This document shows positions 43,053 to 48,799 of a DNA stretch of 64,000 nt, piece after piece. The DNA is from Chloroflexota bacterium. GTDB taxonomy: Bacteria; Chloroflexota; Anaerolineae; Anaerolineales; Villigracilaceae. The notes under the pieces are model-generated. The model was not told where the DNA came from. It saw only the letters and a list, made by a program, of their open reading frames with translations, and made no database searches. Within the stretch, counting starts at the first letter, position 1. Every line of letters starts with the position of its first letter. The stretch is from contig JACRLB010000002.1 in assembly GCA_016235445.1 (NCBI GenBank), positions 62,001 to 126,000 on the forward strand, written 5' to 3'. Both the position numbers and the translations under genes were made by a program.

Positions 43053-46000
43053 CTAAAGTTTCGCAAACCGACTCACCACCTTCGCCGCCGTAGCGGGACG
43101 ATCCATCAGTTCACCCTGAGCCTGTCGAAGGGCCGCTCCTTGGTGAATCAAAATCGGCGTGCCTTCCTTTGCATACTCAAAATTCAAATACGCCTGACCT
43201 GTGATGAAGCGCTGTCCATCAATGGCGCAGGATGTGACGAAGCCAATGCGTTCGCCGTTGGCGTTTACCACGGGGTCGCCGTTGTGCGCCATGCGCACGC
43301 GCTGTTCGTCGAAGGTGAAGCGGATGACAACACCTTTGCGTTCTTTCTCGCGCGCCACATAAGCATCCCGACCGATGAACCACGGCTTGTACGGTTTTAC
43401 GTACGAACCGAATCCACCTTCCGCAACGCCAAGGTCGCGTCCTTCGACTGCGCTATCGCTCCGCTCAGGACGAGAGCCTTTACCCATTTCGTGCCCGTAC
43501 AACGGCAAGCCCGCTTCCGTCCTCAACGAATCTCTCGCGCCCAAACCAATTGGCTTGACTCCAAACGCCTCGCCCGCTTTCATCACCGCGTTCCAAAAAT
43601 CAACAGCGCGCTCAGGGTGGACGAATAATTCAAACGCCATCTTCTCGCCTGTATAGCCCGTGCGTGAGACGATCAGGTCAAAATTACCAATTACTGCATC
43701 ACATAACTCCGTCCTTTTCAACCCAATTACTTTTCTTCGCGTTTCATCGTCCACACCCATCGCGAGCAAGATGTCACGACTTTTCGGACCCTGTAATGCA
43801 ATGTCAACACGCATATCCTTCCCCGCTTTCGGGTCGCGCAAGTTGCGGATGTCCGCTTCATAGCCGTACGTCCGCGCCCATGGTCGGCCATTGTCAATTT
43901 TCACTTTGCCATCGCGCACACTTTCGAGCCATGTGCGATCCTTGTCATCGTTGGAAGCATTTACGACAACAAGATAATTATCCCAGCCGCGGCGATAGAC
44001 GAGCGTGTCGTCTATCACGTCCGCATCGGGCGTGAGAAAATGCGAATACAAAGACTCGCCCGGCAGAAGCCCGCCGCAGTCATTGCCGCAGACCGTATCG
44101 AGGAACGAAGCCGCATCCGCGCCGCGCACATCGTACACGCCCATGTGCGAAACATCGAACAAGCCCGCCGCATTGCGCGTGGCAAGATGCTCCTCGAAAA
44201 TTCCCGTGTACTGCACAGGCATTTCCCAACCAGCGAATGGGACCATTCTGCCGCCGCTCGATTTATGGACATCATACAACGCCGTGCGCTTTAGTGGACT
44301 CTCAGACTCATTCCACTCAAAAGGCGGCAGCGCCTCACCCTTTAACTGTGGGTTGACTCCAACAAACCAGGGCTTGACTCCACCCTGAAGCGGGGGAACC
44401 GTAGCCGAGAGTTTGGTTTTCACTTCATTCACCACAAAAGCGCCTGGCATTCGCTTCGCGCTGAAATCCTTTGTCCCATCCACATTGAAGGATGTGTATC
44501 CATCCGAAAGATCCCTCAGCCATGTCGCCACTGCCGAAGCGTTTTTCACAGGCACTTGCAATTGATAGGTGTTGTTATCCACGTTCTTCAACAAACCCTT
44601 CACAGTGCCCTTTGGTGTGGCAATGGATGTAACTTGAGTCTTACCCTTCTTCAATGCCGAGAGATCAGAAGACACCGCGAAATCCAACACCTGACGAATG
44701 CGCTGTCCGCTTAATTCGTACACTCCGTAGGACAATTTGCCAAATTGTCCTACATCATCAATGTAATAGAAATGAGGATAGCCATTCTTCGTCGGCTTGA
44801 AGTCAATGCCTGCGGAAGTTGCCAGCTTGCGGATCTTCAACTTGGCTTCGTTCAACACGTTGAAATCCAACTTGGCTCTGCGCTGTTTGCCTTTTTTGAC
44901 CGTGTCCACAGAATGCGGCGCGCAAGCGATGAGCACATCCGCCATGATATTTGCCAACTCGCGAGTCTTCTTCTCGTCAAATCCGCGCTGGGTGATCCAC
45001 GGCGTGCCGAGACGAATACCGCTCGGATCCATCGAGTTCTTGTCACCTGGAATGGTGTTGCGGTTGACCACCACGCCGACGATGTCCAAAATGCGTGAGG
45101 CCTGGTCGCCGCTTAGTTTGGTTCCATCTTCGCCAACGATACTGGTGCAATCGACATTGACGAGATGTGTGTCTGTGCCGCCGAACGGGACGCGCAGTCC
45201 ACGCTTGGTAAATTGGTCAGCCATGGCTTTTGCATTTTTAAGAGTCTGTGCCTGGAGTTGTTTAAACTGTCTGGTCTGAGTCAACTTGAAGGTTAAAGAA
45301 AGAGCCGCGAACACGTTCACATGCGGGCCGCCCTGTTCGCCAGGGAAGACGGCTTTGTCAATCTTCTTCGCAATCGCCGCATCCGTTGTCATCAACACCG
45401 CGCCGCGCGGACCGTCAATCGATTTATGCGTCGTAGACATGACCACGTGAGCGTATCCGATGGGGGAAGGCACAACGCCCGCCGCCACCAGCCCGCCGAT
45501 GTGCGAAATGTCCGCGAGGAAATACGCGCCCACTTCGTCCGCGATCTCGCGGAACTTCTTCCAATCAGGAACCCATGAATAGGATGAATAGCCGGCGATC
45601 ATCAACCTGGGTTTGTTATCCAATGCCAATGCGCGGATCGCGTCATAGTCAAGTTTCTCGTTCTGGTTAATCGTGTAATGCACGGCCTTGAACCACTTGC
45701 CCGAGCGGTTGACCGATGAGCCGTGAGAGAGATGTCCGCCGTGCAGGAGGTTGAGTCCCATCACGGTATCGCCGAGATTCAATAAAGCCTGATAGACCGC
45801 ATTGTTGGCGGGGCCGCCAGACAACCCTTGCACATTTACATAAATTTGGTCGGCTGAGAATCCGTTGGCGGCGAAGGTTTGCGCGGCGCGGCGGCGCGCG
45901 AGGGCTTCAACTGCGTCTGCATATTCGACGCCCTTGTAATAGCGCGGGTCACTGTTGCGGCGGTAATTGCCGAGGCGGGCAGGGTAATCGAGAATGTCCT

Positions 46001-46214
46001 CATCATCCATCCAGCGCGTATCTTCATCGGGATAGCCTTCCGCATAGATATTCTGGAATGCGGAAGACAACGCCTCGCGCACCGCCATCGGAGCGGTTGA
46101 TTCAGACGCGATCAGAATCAACTTGCGATACTGGCGCTCCGCTTCGAGCTGGGTTAATTCATAAACATCGGGGTCGAGTTTTTCAAGCGAACCACGGAAC
46201 AAATAATCGGGCAT
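43053..46214 (-). CDS. glyA-gcvT: Serine hydroxymethyltransferase - aminomethyltransferase fusion
   Basis: 1053 residues joining two folate enzymes of glycine metabolism. Residues about 1-490 are SHMT (PLP lysine 264 in STTHKSIDGPRG; GYPDEDTRW near the N-terminus). About 490-640 is a linker with no clear domain. About 650-1053 is the T-protein of glycine cleavage (FDVSHMGVYDVRG, IALQGPKSRDIL, GLGARDSLRTEAGLPLYGHE). Both make or use methylene-tetrahydrofolate, so the fusion could channel it. Three short repeats lie in frame (44727-44753, 43441-43470, 43114-43132). GcvP and GcvH are not in the window. Both halves look functional. Confidence 0.95.
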   Translation of the reverse strand: MPDYLFRGSLEKLDPDVYELTQLEAERQYRKLILIASESTAPMAVREALSSAFQNIYAEGYPDEDTRWMDDEDILDYPARLGNYRRNSDPRYYKGVEYADAVEALARRRAAQTFAANGFSADQIYVNVQGLSGGPANNAVYQALLNLGDTVMGLNLLHGGHLSHGSSVNRSGKWFKAVHYTINQNEKLDYDAIRALALDNKPRLMIAGYSSYSWVPDWKKFREIADEVGAYFLADISHIGGLVAAGVVPSPIGYAHVVMSTTHKSIDGPRGAVLMTTDAAIAKKIDKAVFPGEQGGPHVNVFAALSLTFKLTQTRQFKQLQAQTLKNAKAMADQFTKRGLRVPFGGTDTHLVNVDCTSIVGEDGTKLSGDQASRILDIVGVVVNRNTIPGDKNSMDPSGIRLGTPWITQRGFDEKKTRELANIMADVLIACAPHSVDTVKKGKQRRAKLDFNVLNEAKLKIRKLATSAGIDFKPTKNGYPHFYYIDDVGQFGKLSYGVYELSGQRIRQVLDFAVSSDLSALKKGKTQVTSIATPKGTVKGLLKNVDNNTYQLQVPVKNASAVATWLRDLSDGYTSFNVDGTKDFSAKRMPGAFVVNEVKTKLSATVPPLQGGVKPWFVGVNPQLKGEALPPFEWNESESPLKRTALYDVHKSSGGRMVPFAGWEMPVQYTGIFEEHLATRNAAGLFDVSHMGVYDVRGADAASFLDTVCGNDCGGLLPGESLYSHFLTPDADVIDDTLVYRRGWDNYLVVVNASNDDKDRTWLESVRDGKVKIDNGRPWARTYGYEADIRNLRDPKAGKDMRVDIALQGPKSRDILLAMGVDDETRRKVIGLKRTELCDAVIGNFDLIVSRTGYTGEKMAFELFVHPERAVDFWNAVMKAGEAFGVKPIGLGARDSLRTEAGLPLYGHEMGKGSRPERSDSAVEGRDLGVAEGGFGSYVKPYKPWFIGRDAYVAREKERKGVVIRFTFDEQRVRMAHNGDPVVNANGERIGFVTSCAIDGQRFITGQAYLNFEYAKEGTPILIHQGAALRQAQGELMDRPATAAKVVSRFAKL
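43114..43132. repeat. CCCTTCGACAGGCTCAGGG repeat in gcvT
   Basis: 19 bp, an exact reverse complement of 50272-50290 inside leuS. It encodes RQAQGE-type residues near the GcvT C-terminus, outside the conserved core. Confidence 0.85.
43441..43470. repeat. CCTTCGAC...CGCTCAGGA repeat in gcvT
   Basis: Imperfect palindrome in frame; it encodes RPERSDSAVEGRD between the conserved GHEMGKG and the glycine-rich GFGSY segment. Confidence 0.7.
44727..44753. repeat. Palindromic repeat in the fusion linker
   Basis: 27-bp palindrome GTAGGACAATTT-GGC-AAATTGTCCTAC (given for the minus strand). It adds VGQFGKLSY to the region between the SHMT and GcvT parts. Confidence 0.8.
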
Positions 46215-46364
46215 GGAAAAATCTCCTAGGAAACAGAATCAGGTTTGAGATTAAGTATGAAGCGCGCAGGTCGAATTGTAGGACGTTCCAGAGGAAGGGT
46301 CAAGTGAGGAAAAATAAATTATTGGAATATCTGTCTGAGCCATATTTTTTAGGACAATTGGGTC

Positions 46365-46393
46365 TTGAATTCACCAGGTAATACCTGTACACT
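46365..46393 (+). promoter_or_regulatory. Promoter TTGAAT-17-TACACT of the histidine kinase gene
   Basis: A -35 TTGAAT (46365-46370), 17-bp spacer and -10 TACACT (46388-46393). The -10 ends 6 bases before the ATG at 46400, so the transcript should start at or next to the start codon. Confidence 0.7.
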
Positions 46394-46399
46394 GACACT

Positions 46400-47659
46400 A
46401 TGCCTACTCTTTCAAAGACCGGACAACTCAAAGACCTTGAGGGCCGCCATAAATTGCTTTTGCGTCTCGTCGAATTAAGCGTGACGTTAAATTCCACGCT
46501 CGACCTCGATGAACTGCTTCAACTGATCACTGCAACCGCCACCGAGTTGCTGGAATGTGAAGCCGCATCCATTCTTTTGTATGATGAAAAAAACCCGCGC
46601 TTGTACTTCGCCGCCGCCACGGGGTCGAACCCTGCGCAACTGGCTGAGATCCCCGTGCCCATCGATAACAGCCTGGCAGGGACGATCTTCCGCACGAACC
46701 AGCCGCTCGTGCTGAATAATGCAGAACAGGACCCGCGTCATTATTCACTGGTTTCCGATCACATCAAATTCAAGATCAATACATTGCTCGGCGTGCCCAT
46801 GCTCATCAAAGACCGCACCATGGGCGTGCTCGAAGCGGTGAATAAAAAAGATGGCGGCTTCACCGACAGCGACGTGGCGATTCTATCCGTCACTGCGGCA
46901 CATGCCGCCATCGCCATCAACAACGCGCGTTTGTTGAAAGCCACGAAGCAGGCCCTGGAGAAGGTCAAAGTAACCAATCAGATCAAGAGCAATTTTCTTT
47001 CGCTGGCATCTCACGAACTACGGACTCCGCTGGGCATCATCATCGGCTATTCAACTTTTCTGCAGGAAAGCGCCAGGGGAGATTCGTCGGATCATGCCAA
47101 CCAGGTGTTGGGCGCGGCGGCTCAAATGCGTTCACTGCTCGATCAAATGAATAACCTGACTCTGCTCCAGGCCGACGAGATGGAAATGCGGCCGATGAAG
47201 ATATCCATTCAGGATGTATTGCATTTTGCGTTGGATGAGATCAAGTACTTCGCCGCTCGTCGTGACCTGCAACTGGTTCTCGCCTTTGAGGAGAATCCCA
47301 TCTTTGTGAATGTAGACGCCGAAAAAACAACCCTGGCATTCGTGAACCTGATCAATAATGCCATCCGTTTTTCAAAGGAAGGAAGCGAAATTACCATTGG
47401 CGCGGTTGCGCGGGATAAACAGGTGATGGCGTGGGTGCAAGATCGCGGCATTGGCATCCCTGTGGATAAATTGCAAAAGATATTCGAAGAGTTTTACCAG
47501 ATCGAACCGCCCAACACTCGCAGGTACGGCGGGCTTGGCATTGGGCTCACCATTGCCAAAGGTTTGATCGAAGCGCAAGGCGGGAAGATATGGGCAGAGT
47601 CTGAGGGAGAAGGGCTGGGTTCGACATTCAAAGTGACGTTGAATGCAATGCAAGAATAG
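46400..47659 (+). CDS. Soluble GAF histidine kinase
   Basis: 419 residues: GAF (about 20-175; SILLYDEKNPRLYFAAATGS), HisKA with LASHELRTPLGI, and HATPase with NLINNAIRFS, QDRGIGIP and GLGIGLTIAKGL. No membrane segment. Divergent from the glyA-gcvT gene. No response regulator is adjacent. The GAF ligand is unknown. Confidence 0.93.
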   Translation: MPTLSKTGQLKDLEGRHKLLLRLVELSVTLNSTLDLDELLQLITATATELLECEAASILLYDEKNPRLYFAAATGSNPAQLAEIPVPIDNSLAGTIFRTNQPLVLNNAEQDPRHYSLVSDHIKFKINTLLGVPMLIKDRTMGVLEAVNKKDGGFTDSDVAILSVTAAHAAIAINNARLLKATKQALEKVKVTNQIKSNFLSLASHELRTPLGIIIGYSTFLQESARGDSSDHANQVLGAAAQMRSLLDQMNNLTLLQADEMEMRPMKISIQDVLHFALDEIKYFAARRDLQLVLAFEENPIFVNVDAEKTTLAFVNLINNAIRFSKEGSEITIGAVARDKQVMAWVQDRGIGIPVDKLQKIFEEFYQIEPPNTRRYGGLGIGLTIAKGLIEAQGGKIWAESEGEGLGSTFKVTLNAMQE

Positions 47660-47694
47660 CCATATGCCAGATTGAAATTTTCCATCACACTTCA

Positions 47695-47723
47695 TTGACA
47701 TTCCGAAATGCCTCAGGTAGAAT
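47695..47723 (+). promoter_or_regulatory. tRNA promoter TTGACA-17-TAGAAT
   Basis: Perfect -35 and near-consensus -10 with a 17-bp spacer, about 18 bases upstream of the first alanine tRNA. Confidence 0.85.
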
Positions 47724-47741
47724 ACGCTTCGCCTTGAATAT

Positions 47742-47814
47742 GGGCCTGTAGCGCAGTTGGGAGCGCGCCTCAATCGCACTGAGGAGGCCAGGGGTTCGAA
47801 TCCCCTCAGGTCCA
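47742..47814 (+). tRNA. tRNA-Ala(CGC)
   Basis: 73 nt with a full cloverleaf. Anticodon loop ATCGCAC gives CGC. The acceptor stem GGGCCTG / CAGGTCC has the G3-U70 pair that defines alanine tRNAs. T-arm GGGGTTCGAATCCCC. The 3' CCA is not encoded. Confidence 0.95.
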
Positions 47815-47900
47815 CTAGGCAGTGAACAGTCATCAGTAATCAGCCTGAACCACTGTCGAAAACTGATCACTGGTCACTCTTAAAAACTGATTACTGAAAC

Positions 47901-47973
47901 GGGCCCATAGCGCAGTTGGGAGCGCGTCTCAATGGCATTGAGAAGGTCGAGGGTTCGAATCCCTCTGGGTCCA
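47901..47973 (+). tRNA. tRNA-Ala(GGC)
   Basis: 73 nt. Anticodon loop ATGGCAT gives GGC; acceptor GGGCCCA / TGGGTCC again has G3-U70. CCA not encoded. A CAGTxATCAG repeat fills the 86 bases between the two tRNAs, which otherwise share the upstream promoter. Confidence 0.95.
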
Positions 47974-47981
47974 CAAACAAA

Positions 47982-48013
47982 AGACCTGACAGGTTTTCAA
48001 AACCTGTCAGGTC
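47982..48013 (+). terminator. Hairpin after the alanine tRNAs
   Basis: AGACCTGACAGGTTTT / AAAACCTGTCAGGTCT, a long perfect stem. It may end the tRNA transcript, but the U-run is missing and this palindrome type is also a common dispersed repeat. Confidence 0.5.
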
Positions 48014-48019
48014 TGATAA

Positions 48020-48358
48020 AAGTCATGGCAGGAGTAGTAGGTCAACCCGTCAGCGAGTTGGGAGAGTGAGGTGGAAGCCCAGCGCCAGTGTCCACGGGGC
48101 ACTATCACCCACTAAAAAGGATGTAAAGACCGAACTCGCCTGTCTCTCGCAAGAGGACCTGGATGGTGAACCGCGATAACCCCGCGAGTAGTCATCCACG
48201 GGCAAGCCCGTTACAGCGACAAAGAGCGTTTGAAAGTTGATAGGTAGAATGTTGAAGGCAAAGCCTGCAACCTGTACCCTTCAAACTTTTCAACCGAATC
48301 TGGGTGGTACCGCGGAGAATACTCTTCGTCCCTGATGTGGATGAAGGGTTTTTTGTTT
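48020..48358 (+). promoter_or_regulatory. T-box riboswitch of leuS
   Basis: The T-box core AATCTGGGTGGTACCGCGG (48297-48315) matches the canonical antiterminator bulge that pairs with uncharged tRNA CCA. It is followed by a terminator, CTTCGTCC / GGATGAAG then T6 (48324-48354). Upstream stem I elements are visible: GGAGTAGTAGG, GAGAGTGAGGTGGAAGCCC, and GAACTCGCC on the 3' side, where CTC (48135-48137) is the probable leucine specifier codon. Uncharged tRNA-Leu would allow read-through into leuS. The gap to leuS (about 440 bases) is unusually long because repeats have entered it. Confidence 0.88.
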
Positions 48359-48368
48359 AAGTCGACAT

Positions 48369-48490
48369 GTCGTTGCGAAGGCAATGTTCTTTTGCCCGAA
48401 GCAACCTTGGTATTGAGTTGGAGGTTGCTTCGTCCCGATAAGAGCATTCGGGATGGTATCGGGGAGAACAAAAGCCCTCCTCGCAATGAC
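48369..48490. repeat. GTCATTGCGAGG palindromic repeat, copy 2
   Basis: Ends GTCGTTGCGAAGG and CCTCGCAATGAC; inner GAAGCAACC / GGTTGCTTC. It lies in the leuS leader between the T-box terminator and a short ORF. Confidence 0.8.
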
Positions 48491-48513
48491 ATAAAATAGA
48501 AATGGAGGCTCGT

Positions 48514-48600
48514 ATGAAAAATATAAAAATCTTTTGGAAGCAAGGTCCATTACTTGCGGGGCTTCCTGGAAGTCAAAGGTTGAAAGCTGAAGGTTTGTAA
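48514..48600 (+). CDS. Short leader ORF between T-box and leuS
   Basis: 28 codons, ATG with GGAGG seven bases upstream, TAA at 48598-48600. Five of 28 residues are leucine (KQGPLLAGLPGSQRLKAEGL). Without the MITE that follows, its stop would be only about 33 bases from the leuS start. It could be a leader peptide, a decayed gene start or chance. No family recognised. Confidence 0.4.
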   Translation: MKNIKIFWKQGPLLAGLPGSQRLKAEGL

Positions 48601-48604
48601 ACAT

Positions 48605-48763
48605 GGCTTTACCGTTTTTAACGGGACAACTATTGCCAACTAAAAAATCTGCCGCGAATTTCGCTAATTCACGCTAATTTTCAAACCAATTTGCGAAAAT
48701 TCGCGTAATTCGCGGCAAAAGGTTTGTTGTTTGAAATTCAATCCCGCCAGAAACGGGAGAGCC
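48605..48763. mobile_element. MITE family F, copy 1 (159 bp)
   Basis: Ends GGCTTTACCGTTTTTAACGG and the mirror of GGCTCTCCCGTTTCTGGCGG. An exact 8-bp direct repeat, GTAAACAT, flanks it (48597-48604 and 48764-48771). It sits 37 bases before the leuS ATG, inside the T-box-controlled leader. A second copy is at 53043-53202. Confidence 0.9.
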
Positions 48764-48799
48764 GTAAACATAAATTCATCTTGTAACAATGAGGCAAGA

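Noticed and set aside
47916-48179. 87-residue ORF across the second tRNA and T-box
   Set aside because: Overlaps a tRNA and the structured T-box leader; not a protein gene.
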